The notes beneath the pieces were generated by a model that had not been told where the DNA came from, did not search any database, and saw only the letters and a program-made list of their open reading frames with translations. From positions 1 to 64,000 of the forward strand of contig JAVBPR010000018.1 in NCBI GenBank assembly GCA_031549485.1: 64,000 nt of DNA. The letters are read 5' to 3'. The translations under genes were made by a program, and so were the position numbers. Numbering within the stretch: the first letter of the stretch is position 1; every line of letters starts with the position of its first letter. Of this stretch, positions 7,658 through 15,561 are shown piece by piece. The DNA comes from JAVBPR01 sp031549485 (GTDB taxonomy: Bacteria > Bacillota > Clostridia > Oscillospirales > Feifaniaceae).

Positions 7658-9958
7658 ATGTTTTCAGGTCAGTTTACCCTGCGATTATACGCTTTTGCCT
7701 GCTGGCTGATATCTCTTGTTCATATAATTTCTTTTTGGAAAACAGAATTTTTTAGCTTTGTGATGATATGTTTCGTCCTTCTTTCGGTCACCTTGGCCGT
7801 TGTCACCGAGATAAAAAAACTTTCGATAAACGCCCGCGCGGGGATATTTTTGACCGCGATTATGCTTTATCACATTTTCCTTCTCCACTATGAAAAAAGC
7901 ATTATGGTTTCCCCGCTTGTTTTTATCTTTATACTTCTTACCGCGGTAACCTTTTTAAGCCGTCCTTTGCTTATTTATTTGGGCATTCTTTGGAACGTAA
8001 TCACAATCGCATATTTTTTCCTTTTCCCCGCAACTTCCTTTACGGTTATTGACAGAAGCGATTATGTTTATATCTTTATTTTGGCCGAAAGCGCGCTTTA
8101 TTTTTCTTTTGTTTTTGTTTCCACCGTTAAAAGGCAATACGAAAAAAACAAGGAGCTAACCGAAATTGCCTTCTCGGCAAACAGAGCAAAAAATGAATTT
8201 CTGACAAATATTACGCACGAGATACGGACGCCGATGAACGCCATTGTCGGCATGACCGAACTTATCACCTCCCCCGAAAAAAGCTCGGTCGCAGAAATAA
8301 AGGCAAAAGCAACGGTCATAAAAAATGCCGGCAATACCCTCATAAATCTTGTAAACGATATTTTGGAAATTTCAAAAATAGAAAGCGGCAGTATCGACAT
8401 TTTTGAAGCGCCATACGGCATCCGCTCTCTTATTTTCGATATAATCGAAATAATAAGCGTTAAAATATCAAATAAGCCTTTAATCTTTCTTCACGAGCTT
8501 GATATCGACGCTTTTCCCGATTTAATCGGCGACGAACAGCGCATAAGGCAGATACTTTTGAATCTTCTTTCAAATGCGATAAAATATACGAATAACGGTC
8601 ATATCTTACTGCAAGTATGCGAAGTAGCGACCGCGGGCGAAATGATAAACCTTTCCCTCTCGGTTTCGGATACCGGAATCGGAATAAAAGAAGAGCATTT
8701 AAAAGAAATCTTCGGCAAGTTCTCTCAGTTCGACCTTGAAAAGAATAAGCATATCGAAGGCTCCGGCCTCGGTCTTGCCATAACAAAAAACCTTGTTGAT
8801 TCGATGGGCGGTAAAATAACCGTTCGCAGCGAGTATGGCAAAGGCAGCGTTTTCACAGTAGTTCTTCCGCAAAAGATTTCAAAAACACGTTCCGAAATTT
8901 TGGGCGAAGAACGCCGGCATTTCAAAGTTTCGGGCGTGAGCGCTCTTGTTGTAGACGATAATTTTGTAAATCTCAGCGTTACAAGCAGTTTGCTAAAACT
9001 TTATGATATTTCTTCCGAAACTGCCTCCTCGGGCAAAGAAGCCGTCGAAATGACCTTGAAAAACAAATACGATATCATTTTTATGGATTATATGATGCCT
9101 GAAATGAACGGCATCGATACGACGAAAAAAATCAGAGAGCACGGTAAAAACGGGTGCGATAATGTTCCGGTTGTCGCGCTTACCGCAAACACAGTTTCGG
9201 GCATGGAAAAGGTTTTCTTATCCAGTGGCATGGACGCTTTTCTTCCAAAACCCGTCGTTCTCTCCGAGCTTGATAAAATTTTGCTAAAATTTATTCCCTC
9301 CGATAAAATCTTCGAATGCAGTCCCGCTGCCGAAGTTTTTTCGGGCGAAAGCGACAATCCGAAAATCACAGGGCTCGATACCGAAAAAGGCATTGAATAC
9401 TGCGGCGGCAGAGTTGACGGATATATCGAAGTTTTAAAAGTATTTTGCGCAAGCTCCAAAAAACAGCTTGAAAATATTGAAAACGCTGTTGCCGATTGCG
9501 ATTACGGCCGGATAACTTTGGAGGCGCATGCTCTTAAATCCGCCGCGAAAGGAATAGGCGCCGACCGGCTTTTCGAACTATCGAGACTTATGGAATCAAG
9601 CGGCCGCGAAAAAAACATTTCCTATATTAACCAAAACATCGCGGCGCTGCTGCTAAATTATCAAAATATTATTAAATCTATTTCCGAATATCTTGCCCGC
9701 ATGACAAGCGAAAACTTTACAGAAAAACTGCCGATCGAAAAAGAAAAACTAAAAGACTCGATATATCACTTGATTATCGCGGCGGAAAGCTACGATTTGG
9801 ACGAAGCAAAGCTGATAATCTCCGAACTTGGCGCATACCACCTTGAACAAATTCACAGAGAGCGTCTTGAAGATATTAAAGCTTCTATAATGAGGTTTTC
9901 TTATTCGGAAACCGCCGAAAAAGCAAAATTATTTTTTGAAACCGAGGATGAAAAATGA
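7658..9958 (+). CDS. membrane-bound hybrid histidine kinase, HisKA-HATPase-REC-HPt (paralogue)
   Basis: 766 residues, the same length and domain order as the kinase before it, so a tandem duplication is likely. Six membrane segments in the first 155 residues, H-box THEIRTPMNAI (His187), GSGLGLAI in the HATPase, receiver MDYMMP (Asp477), and HPt EAHALKS (His624). A C-terminal helical domain of unknown function follows HPt. ATG 7658 is preceded by a strong AAAGGAGG. It overlaps the downstream receiver gene by 4 bp (ATGA), indicating translational coupling. Confidence 0.92.
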   Translation: MFSGQFTLRLYAFACWLISLVHIISFWKTEFFSFVMICFVLLSVTLAVVTEIKKLSINARAGIFLTAIMLYHIFLLHYEKSIMVSPLVFIFILLTAVTFLSRPLLIYLGILWNVITIAYFFLFPATSFTVIDRSDYVYIFILAESALYFSFVFVSTVKRQYEKNKELTEIAFSANRAKNEFLTNITHEIRTPMNAIVGMTELITSPEKSSVAEIKAKATVIKNAGNTLINLVNDILEISKIESGSIDIFEAPYGIRSLIFDIIEIISVKISNKPLIFLHELDIDAFPDLIGDEQRIRQILLNLLSNAIKYTNNGHILLQVCEVATAGEMINLSLSVSDTGIGIKEEHLKEIFGKFSQFDLEKNKHIEGSGLGLAITKNLVDSMGGKITVRSEYGKGSVFTVVLPQKISKTRSEILGEERRHFKVSGVSALVVDDNFVNLSVTSSLLKLYDISSETASSGKEAVEMTLKNKYDIIFMDYMMPEMNGIDTTKKIREHGKNGCDNVPVVALTANTVSGMEKVFLSSGMDAFLPKPVVLSELDKILLKFIPSDKIFECSPAAEVFSGESDNPKITGLDTEKGIEYCGGRVDGYIEVLKVFCASSKKQLENIENAVADCDYGRITLEAHALKSAAKGIGADRLFELSRLMESSGREKNISYINQNIAALLLNYQNIIKSISEYLARMTSENFTEKLPIEKEKLKDSIYHLIIAAESYDLDEAKLIISELGAYHLEQIHRERLEDIKASIMRFSYSETAEKAKLFFETEDEK

Positions 9959-10311
9959 AGAAAAAAATTGCAGTCGTAGATGACAGCGTCACTTCGCTTA
10001 CAATTACCAAATCAATTCTTTCTGACCTTTATATCGTTTTTCCGCTGACAGGCGGCGAGCAGCTTTTGAAATTCATTAAAACGGTCACTCCTGATTTAAT
10101 TTTACTTGACCTCGAGATGCCGCAAATGAGCGGTTTGGACACTTATCACGCACTGCGGGAAGCGGGTTCAGATATAAAGGTTGTTTTTTTAAGCGGCAAC
10201 GAAAAATCCGAAGAATACGACGCTCTTTTAAAAATCGGCGCGGCGGGTTATATCCAAAAACCCATTGAGGCCAAAAGCCTTATCGCAGCGGTTTCGGAAT
10301 ATTTGGCATAA
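9955..10311 (+). CDS. single-domain (CheY-like) response regulator
   Basis: 118 residues consisting only of a receiver: acidic pocket VVDDS near the start, phospho-acceptor Asp52 in LDLEMP, FLSGN with the conserved Ser, and the invariant Lys in QKP. No effector domain. Such proteins act as phosphate shuttles or sinks, or bind a target directly; here it is the natural acceptor or intermediate for the HPt domains of the two upstream kinases. It is the last gene of the operon and is followed at once by a terminator. Confidence 0.9.
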   Translation: MKKKIAVVDDSVTSLTITKSILSDLYIVFPLTGGEQLLKFIKTVTPDLILLDLEMPQMSGLDTYHALREAGSDIKVVFLSGNEKSEEYDALLKIGAAGYIQKPIEAKSLIAAVSEYLA

Positions 10312-10316
10312 TATGC

Positions 10317-10355
10317 AAAAAATGCCGAAGGCTTTTGCCTTCGGCATTTTTTATT
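10317..10355. terminator. bidirectional terminator between signalling operon and chromate transporter genes
   Basis: AATGCCGAAGGC pairs with GCCTTCGGCATT around a TTTT loop, with A-run and T-run on the two sides. It ends the rightward operon (stop 10311) and the leftward transporter genes (stop 10351). Confidence 0.9.
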
Positions 10356-10875
10356 TTAAGAAAAGCGCGCCCGCAATCCCGCTCAAAAGGGTGAGTAAAA
10401 TCGGATTTATCTTGTATTTCCCCGCGAGAATTATCACGGCAAGCAGAATTATTATTTCCGGAATTAAAAGAGACAGGCTCACCTTAAATTCAGCCAAAAG
10501 AATAAGCCCCGCCGCCGATAATATCATCCCGACCGCCGCTGCTTTAACCGAGTCGAGAATATTTTCCACAAGTTTATTTCCCTCAAGTTTTTTCAGGAAA
10601 TGCATCGCCAGCGGGACAAGCACAAAGCTCGGAATGCAAACGGCAAAGGTAGCGACCAGCGCGCCGCCGATGCCTGAAACGAGATATCCTATATATGTCG
10701 CCGCGTTTATCGCGACCGGCCCCGGCACCACAAGGTCAACCGCCATCAAGTCTGCAAACTGCGAATATGTCAGCCCTAATTTTTGCGCCTCGGATAAAAG
10801 CAGTGATACAATCGCATATCCGCCGCCAAATCCGAGAAATCCGGTTTTTAAAAACACAATAAAAAGAGAAATCAA
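10351..10875 (-). CDS. chromate transporter family subunit (half-size)
   Basis: 174 residues, about half of a full-length ChrA. The N-terminal FLKTGFLGFGGG and VPGPVAINAATYIGY motifs are characteristic of the chromate transporter family, and the remainder is hydrophobic helices. Known: short family members work as pairs encoded by adjacent genes, exporting chromate or moving other oxyanions. The gene overlaps its partner upstream by 4 bp. Chromate as real substrate is not shown by the sequence. Confidence 0.88.
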   Translation of the reverse strand: MISLFIVFLKTGFLGFGGGYAIVSLLLSEAQKLGLTYSQFADLMAVDLVVPGPVAINAATYIGYLVSGIGGALVATFAVCIPSFVLVPLAMHFLKKLEGNKLVENILDSVKAAAVGMILSAAGLILLAEFKVSLSLLIPEIIILLAVIILAGKYKINPILLTLLSGIAGALFLK

Positions 10876-11402
10876 CGCCCTGTCCCCCTTTTTATATAAT
10901 AAATTATCGCGCCGGTCACAATCGCCGCGAGGACTATTACCGCGGCATTTACATTTAAAAATAATAATGCCACAAATACCGCCGCAGATATAATAAGATA
11001 ATATTTATTTTTTATAACGCTCCGCAAAAGGCTGTACGCGGCTAAAACGAGAAGCGCCGCAGAACATACCCGAATCCCACGAAAAACTCCGACCACTATC
11101 CCCTCCCGAGGAATAAACTCCATGAGAGCGGCCGCAATCAGCATCCCCGCAAAAGCGGGCAAAACCGCTCCGAGCGCCGCCGCAAGCGCCCCTTTGATTC
11201 CAGCCGCCGCGCGGCCGGTAAAAACGGCGCAATTAACGGCGATAATGCCCGGAAGCGTCTGCGAAAGCGCGGCATATTCAAGAAACTGCTCTTTTGACAG
11301 CAGGTCCTTATCGGTTATGTCTTTCTCGATGATCGGGAGCATGGCAAGACCGCCGCTGAAGGTTACAGCACCGGCTTTGAAAAAAATCCAGAATAGTTGC
11401 AA
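10872..11402 (-). CDS. chromate transporter family subunit (half-size, partner)
   Basis: 176 residues with FFKAGAVTFSGGLAMLP and LPGIIAVNCAVFTG, the same family signatures as its downstream partner, so the two should form a heteromeric membrane transporter. A CCTCCGG-containing leader (GGAGGG on the coding strand) lies just upstream. The control region also holds TTGACA and TATAAT on this strand, but they are only 13 bp apart, so I do not call a promoter. The gene diverges from the cysteine-rich protein gene at 11549. Confidence 0.88.
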   Translation of the reverse strand: MQLFWIFFKAGAVTFSGGLAMLPIIEKDITDKDLLSKEQFLEYAALSQTLPGIIAVNCAVFTGRAAAGIKGALAAALGAVLPAFAGMLIAAALMEFIPREGIVVGVFRGIRVCSAALLVLAAYSLLRSVIKNKYYLIISAAVFVALLFLNVNAAVIVLAAIVTGAIIYYIKRGTGR

Positions 11403-11492
11403 AAGCTTTTTTATTTCCTTGCCCTCCGGTTTTGATAGTTTTTATTATAGCATATTTTATAGTGTCAAGGTTCGTAGGTTCTCCATATTATG

Positions 11493-11506
11493 TATAAGAC
11501 CTTATA
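11493..11506. promoter_or_regulatory. small palindrome upstream of the cysteine-rich gene
   Basis: TATAAG (11493-11498) and CTTATA (11501-11506) form a 6-bp inverted repeat with a 2-bp gap, 43 bp before the start codon. It could be an operator or overlap a -10 box. It is the only clear symmetry in the region between the divergent transporter and cysteine-rich genes. Weak. Confidence 0.25.
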
Positions 11507-11548
11507 TGTTCGAGGTTGGATTAATAAATTTATGGAGGAATAAAAAGT

Positions 11549-11842
11549 ATGTGTAACAACAATTGCAAATTCGGTTTCGAGTCGCTCGGCGATAAATGCT
11601 GGGGAAATAATTGGGGCGAAAACGGCTGCCAATGCATGATTCCGAATCCTTGCAGAAAAAGATGCTGCGAGAAAAAATGTTGCTGCGAAATAAAATGCTG
11701 TTGCGAAAAGAAACGCTGCTGCGAAAAAAAGCCTTGCTGTGAGAAAAAGCCCTGCTGTGAGAAAAAATGCTTTATCGTTTGCGATGATAAAAAAAGAGAC
11801 GGCTGCGGCAAAGAAAATTTTGAAGACAGATGCGACGATTAG
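11549..11842 (+). CDS. 97-residue cysteine-rich repeat protein, function unknown
   Basis: 24 of 97 residues are Cys. The middle (about residues 38-74) is a run of CCEKK or CCCEKK units with Pro or Arg linkers; the N-terminus (MCNNNCKFG) and the Asp-rich C-terminus carry spaced Cys. No signal peptide or membrane segment. Start ATG 11549 follows GGAGG. I do not recognise the family. Possible roles are a metallothionein-like metal binder, suggested by the neighbouring oxyanion transporter, or a disulfide-crosslinked spore-coat or exosporium protein, comparable in composition to the Cys-rich exosporium proteins of Clostridioides. It is not an obvious leader peptide because nothing is encoded after it on the same strand. 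Confidence 0.8.
   Translation: MCNNNCKFGFESLGDKCWGNNWGENGCQCMIPNPCRKRCCEKKCCCEIKCCCEKKRCCEKKPCCEKKPCCEKKCFIVCDDKKRDGCGKENFEDRCDD
11663..11770 (+). repeat. 15-18 bp tandem repeats coding CCEKK units
   Basis: Imperfect direct repeats built on TGCTGCGAAAAAAAG, alternating 15 and 18 bp, encode the Cys-Cys-Glu-Lys-Lys core. Wobble positions vary (TGC/TGT, GAA/GAG), so the repeat is not a very recent expansion. Confidence 0.8.
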
Positions 11843-11856
11843 TCGGTTAACCCATA

Positions 11857-11895
11857 AATAAGAGAGAGGCTTTACTGCCTCTCTCTTATTTTTGA
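11857..11895. terminator. terminator between convergent cysteine-rich and glycosyltransferase genes
   Basis: A 14-bp perfect stem (11857-11870 with 11877-11890) and TTTACT loop is followed by a T-run. The stop codon of the leftward glycosyltransferase (11872) sits in its loop, so the element mainly serves the rightward gene. Confidence 0.85.
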
Positions 11896-12948
11896 AAAAT
11901 ATTCGCGATTATGCAAAACTGCGGCCGTTAATTTTATTGTTGCCGCTTTTTCGTTCCATTGCTCCGCTTCCTCGATTAGTCCGATTTTATCGCAACATAC
12001 TGCGCATTCGAGCGCAGGAATATATCCCCAGCAATCTTCCCTTATAAATCCCCAGCTCCCCTCAGGACGAATCAGCATAAATACCGAGGAAAACCAATAT
12101 ATTGCGCGGGCAAAATCTCCCGCTTTTTTGTAAAAATATCCGATGCGGCAACAAATTTCGGCGCGCGGCGTATCAAATTCAAAGCTCTTAAAAAGAGCCG
12201 GCAAAATTTTATCTCTTTTCCCCTGCAATTCAAGGCATATCGCCAGTTCTTCACAGGCGGAAATATTATCTTCTATCCATCCTTTTTTGCTTTTTAAAAA
12301 CCGCTTTAACCAATTTTCGGCTTTTTTATAGTTTCCGTGTTCGCGAAGCTCGCGCGCATAATAATACATACCGCGCGGCGAAAGATTTTTTCTGTTTTTC
12401 AGATTTTTTTCATATATTTCTATATTCCGTCTGCTTTTTTCTTTTTGCTTTTTTGTATGCGTTACCGCTATTTCACTGTTAATTATTTTGCCCGAAATTT
12501 GAATATATTCGTGCACCGGTTCTACCCATAAGAAATTCCGCGCCCGCTTTAAAAGCCGCTCCCGATAAAAAGAAAACACGACTTTTCCGTCTTCGTCAAA
12601 CGTTGTATTGTATCGCATCATTACAACGTCAATATCAAAATCAATATCCTGCTTTAGTTTCAAAAAATTTTCTCTGTCTTTTTCCGCGATAATATCGTCG
12701 GCGTCAAGCCATAAAATATAATCTCCCGTGGCATAGGAAAACGCCTTGTTTCTTGCCGCAGCAAAATCATTTTGCCATTCATAATAATAAATTTTTTGCG
12801 TATATTTACGGCATAGGTTCACTGTTTCATCGCTTGAACCTGTGTCGACAATAATTATTTCGTCGGCAATGCCCAAAACGCTGTTAAGACATGCCTCAAT
12901 GTTATTTTCCTCGTTTTTCACAATCATACAAAGACTGATTTTAATCAC
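11872..12948 (-). CDS. family 2 glycosyltransferase with C-terminal TPR-like helices
   Basis: 358 residues. The GT-A fold is clear: SLCMIVKNEE at the N-terminus, DEIIIVDTGSSD, and the metal-binding DAD at 82-84 in ILWLDADD. The second half (from about 180) is helical with repeats like MYYARELREHGNYKKAENW, typical of GT2-TPR enzymes. Relatives transfer a sugar to proteins, including SunS, which modifies a peptide cysteine, and flagellin-modifying enzymes; others act on polysaccharides. No transmembrane segment, so it acts in the cytosol. It faces the cysteine-rich gene across a shared terminator, which raises but does not prove a substrate link. Confidence 0.88.
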   Translation of the reverse strand: MIKISLCMIVKNEENNIEACLNSVLGIADEIIIVDTGSSDETVNLCRKYTQKIYYYEWQNDFAAARNKAFSYATGDYILWLDADDIIAEKDRENFLKLKQDIDFDIDVVMMRYNTTFDEDGKVVFSFYRERLLKRARNFLWVEPVHEYIQISGKIINSEIAVTHTKKQKEKSRRNIEIYEKNLKNRKNLSPRGMYYYARELREHGNYKKAENWLKRFLKSKKGWIEDNISACEELAICLELQGKRDKILPALFKSFEFDTPRAEICCRIGYFYKKAGDFARAIYWFSSVFMLIRPEGSWGFIREDCWGYIPALECAVCCDKIGLIEEAEQWNEKAATIKLTAAVLHNREYFSKIRERQ

Positions 12949-13053
12949 TTAAATCACCTCTGTTGTAGGTTATGAAAACTCTAATAGTTAGGTTCCTTTT
13001 CTCCCGAATCAAAGCGCGCTTAAATTCATGTCGATTTTTGTTTCTTAATATGT

Positions 13054-13059
13054 TATAAT
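13054..13059 (+). promoter_or_regulatory. -10 box of the degV gene
   Basis: A perfect TATAAT lies 26 bp before the ATG. The matching -35 position (TCGATT, 13031) is poor, so the promoter may be weak or activated. Confidence 0.4.
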
Positions 13060-13085
13060 AAGAAAAATAATTACTGGAGGTATTG

Positions 13086-13961
13086 ATGAGCAAAATAAGA
13101 ATAATTGCAGACGCAGCATCCGACATCCCGATTTCCGACGCAAAAGCAAACGGCATAGAGCTTGTTACAGCTATCGTTCACTTTGACGGAAAGGATGTCC
13201 CTGAAGTTGAAATTGATAAAAATGAATATATAGATTTTCTTTTGAACAGCGACGAAATTCCTACCACTGCCGCCGTTTCGCCGACGCAGCTTATCGAATG
13301 TTTCGAGCGCGCATATGAAGACGGAATTACCGATTTCATCGCAATCACAATCAGCAGCACAGGAAGCGCGTTTTATAGCAACTGCTTTCTTGCCAAAGAT
13401 ATGTTTTGCGAAACGCACGGCGAAGGCAAGATGAATTTCTATTTTATCGATTCGCTTCTTTACACTTTCTGCTACGGCGATATCGTCCTTGAAGCCGGAA
13501 AAATGGCCGTCTCTGGCGCATCTGCCGAAGAAGTTGTCGCTTTTGCAAGCGAAAAGCTCAAAAGTGCATACGGCGTAGCCGGTGTTTACAGCTTGAAATT
13601 CGCCAAAAAAAGCGGAAGAATTTCGGGCACCGCCGCTTTTGTCGGTGAAATGATGGGGCTGAAACCCATCCTTCTTGTTGACAACGGCAAGGTAAACATA
13701 ATCGAAAAAGCCAGAGGCGAAAGCAACATTATCCCGCGCCTTATCGAAGCGGCTAAAAAACATATCGATCCGGACGCAGAACAGGTTATAAGGATTTTCC
13801 ACGGCATAAAGGTCGACAAGGATATTAAAGATCTTTCCGCCGCACTTAAAAAAGAATTTAAAATAAAAGAAATCAAAACCGGCCTTCTCGGTCCGTCGCT
13901 TACAACAAACGCCGGCCCGAAAGTCCTTGGCTTTACCTTTACCGGCAAGAAAAGAGATTAA
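13086..13961 (+). CDS. degV: DegV family fatty-acid-binding protein
   Basis: 291 residues starting IRIIADAASDIP, with the family pattern of an N-terminal Asp/Ser-rich loop, TTAAVSPTQ and the Gly-rich KKSGRISGTAA in the second domain. Known: DegV proteins bind a long-chain fatty acid, and FakB members present it to the FakA kinase. No fakA is in the window. I place the start at ATG 13086, 5 bp after GGAGG; a TTG codon one position earlier is too close to the ribosome site. Flanked by its own terminator, so monocistronic. Confidence 0.9.
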   Translation: MSKIRIIADAASDIPISDAKANGIELVTAIVHFDGKDVPEVEIDKNEYIDFLLNSDEIPTTAAVSPTQLIECFERAYEDGITDFIAITISSTGSAFYSNCFLAKDMFCETHGEGKMNFYFIDSLLYTFCYGDIVLEAGKMAVSGASAEEVVAFASEKLKSAYGVAGVYSLKFAKKSGRISGTAAFVGEMMGLKPILLVDNGKVNIIEKARGESNIIPRLIEAAKKHIDPDAEQVIRIFHGIKVDKDIKDLSAALKKEFKIKEIKTGLLGPSLTTNAGPKVLGFTFTGKKRD

Positions 13962-13981
13962 ATTTTTTATTAATTAAAAAT

Positions 13982-14014
13982 AAAATGCCGCGCTTTAAAG
14001 CGCGGCATTTTTTA
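13982..14014. terminator. terminator shared by degV and the band-7/NfeD genes
   Basis: AAATGCCGCGCTT pairs with AAGCGCGGCATTT, followed by a T-run; A-run on the other side lets it work for the leftward gene ending at 14031. Confidence 0.88.
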
Positions 14015-14030
14015 TGTTGTGGAAAAAAGT

Positions 14031-14960
14031 TTATTTTTTCTTAGTATCGTCGATTACAAGCTCTTTAAGCGATGTTGCAAGCCCTGCGATAGACTGAATC
14101 TCGGACGGGATGATGATTTTTGTCGCCTGACCGTTTGCGGCTTTTTCAAAAGCTTCAAGGCTGCGAAGTGCGACAACTTTTTCATCCGGCGCCGACTCTC
14201 TGATATATACAATACCCTGAGCGGTAGCCTGCTGGACTTTCAAAATTGCTTCGCTCTCCGCTTCGGCAGCAAGAATTTTCGCCTGTTTATCTGCCTGCGC
14301 TCTAAGGAGAACCGCTTCTTTATCAGCTTCCGCAGTAAGGATTTTACTTTGTTTTTCACCCTCGGCAACGAGAATCGCCGCGGTTTTTTCACCTTCCGCA
14401 ATAAGGATTTGCTGTCTTCTCTCGCGCTCTGCTTTCATCTGTTTTTCCATCGCGTCCTGGATTTCGCGCGGTGGAAGGATATTTTTAAGCTCAACGCGGT
14501 TGACCTTGATTCCCCACGGATCGGTCGCTTCGTCGAGGATAACGCGGAGTTTGGAGTTAATGTGGTCTCTTGAGGTGAGGGTTTCGTCAAGCTCAAGGTC
14601 ACCGATAATATTTCTGAGGGTTGTCGCCGTCAAAATCTCGATAGCCTGAATCGGACGCTCTACGCCGTAAACATAAAGTTTAGGATCGGTTACCTGAAAA
14701 TAAACGACCGTGTCGATTTGCATTGTTACGTTATCTTTTGTGATAACCGGCTGAGGCGGGAAGTCGACGACCTGCTCTTTAAGCGAAATGCGACGGGACA
14801 TTTTTTCGATAAACGGAATTTTTACATGAAGACCAGTTCCCCATGTTTTGCTGTATGTTCCGAGTCTTTCGATAACAACAGCGTATGTCTGCGGGATGAT
14901 TTTGATGTTCGCGATGATAAGGATTACAACGATAAGAATAAGTCCGATAATGTATGGCAT
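14031..14960 (-). CDS. SPFH/band 7 membrane-scaffold protein (stomatin-like)
   Basis: 309 residues: one N-terminal membrane segment (IIGLILIVVILIIANIK), then the SPFH domain (YAVVIERLGTYSKTWGTGLHVKIPF, LRNIIGDLELDETLTSRD) and a long Ala/Glu-rich coiled coil (about 180-265) ending in the typical GLATSLKEL. Known: such proteins oligomerise in membrane microdomains and are usually encoded with NfeD, as here (NfeD ends 4 bp upstream). GGGGAG precedes the ATG. Role: membrane organisation and quality control, exact clients unknown. Confidence 0.92.
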   Translation of the reverse strand: MPYIIGLILIVVILIIANIKIIPQTYAVVIERLGTYSKTWGTGLHVKIPFIEKMSRRISLKEQVVDFPPQPVITKDNVTMQIDTVVYFQVTDPKLYVYGVERPIQAIEILTATTLRNIIGDLELDETLTSRDHINSKLRVILDEATDPWGIKVNRVELKNILPPREIQDAMEKQMKAERERRQQILIAEGEKTAAILVAEGEKQSKILTAEADKEAVLLRAQADKQAKILAAEAESEAILKVQQATAQGIVYIRESAPDEKVVALRSLEAFEKAANGQATKIIIPSEIQSIAGLATSLKELVIDDTKKK

Positions 14961-14964
14961 GAAT

Positions 14965-15399
14965 TTACTCCCCTTCTTTTTTTACGACAAGTTTTACCCC
15001 CGCGATTGCGGTGATAATGACCTTTTCGTCTTTTTCGATTTTTTCATTGTTTTCGGTTTTCGCCGACCAGATTTGACCGCGCACCTGAATCAAACCTTCT
15101 GCTTTGTCGTTATCGATTGCAGATGTGACAACGGCGCTTTCACCGACAAGGCTTTCGACATTTGTTTTATATGCGGTATTTGAAATTCTCGCCGCAAGTT
15201 TTCTTGTCGGCACCAAAAGGATAGCCGAAACAACCACAAAAATAATAAACTGAATCCAGCTGTCGACATTAAACAGCGACGCGACAAGCGCGGCGACCGA
15301 GCCAAGCGCGAACCAAATACTGACAAGCTGCGGCGTAACCGCTTCGACGACCGCAAAAATGACGATTGCAGCCAGCCAAACATATCCCATAGCGTCCAA
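14965..15399 (-). CDS. NfeD-like membrane protein, partner of the band-7 protein
   Basis: About 144 residues: two hydrophobic stretches (YVWLAAIVIFAVVEAV; SWIQFIIFVVVSAILLV) and a C-terminal OB-fold (LVGESAVVTSAIDNDKAEGLIQVRGQIWSA). This is the short NfeD form without a protease domain. The open frame reaches back to 15561, but GGGAGGTGG lies just before TTG 15399, with ATG 15390 as a second option; both are compatible with the family length. Co-transcribed with the SPFH gene. Confidence 0.88.
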   Translation of the reverse strand: MDAMGYVWLAAIVIFAVVEAVTPQLVSIWFALGSVAALVASLFNVDSWIQFIIFVVVSAILLVPTRKLAARISNTAYKTNVESLVGESAVVTSAIDNDKAEGLIQVRGQIWSAKTENNEKIEKDEKVIITAIAGVKLVVKKEGE

Positions 15400-15515
15400 A
15401 AAAGCCACCTCCCTTTTTATTCTATATGTATTTATTTTATCACAAAAAATTCTTTTTTGGTAGATGTTTTTTGCGCGGCGAGGGGCGGCAAATTTCAAAA
15501 TTCTGCCAATAAAAA

Positions 15516-15553
15516 CAAAAAATGCGGAGGAAAAAATTCCCCCGCATTTTTTT
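15516..15553 (-). terminator. groESL terminator
   Basis: AAAATGCGG and CCGCATTTT arms with an internal A/T loop, flanked by A- and T-runs, directly after the groEL stop (15562). Confidence 0.8.
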
Positions 15554-15561
15554 AAAATCAA

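Noticed and set aside
10265..10993. 242-codon plus-strand frame
   Set aside because: Antisense to the chromate transporter genes and crosses the terminator.
11444..11468. TTGACA and TATAAT upstream of the chromate transporter genes
   Set aside because: Spacing of 13 bp is too short for a SigA promoter.
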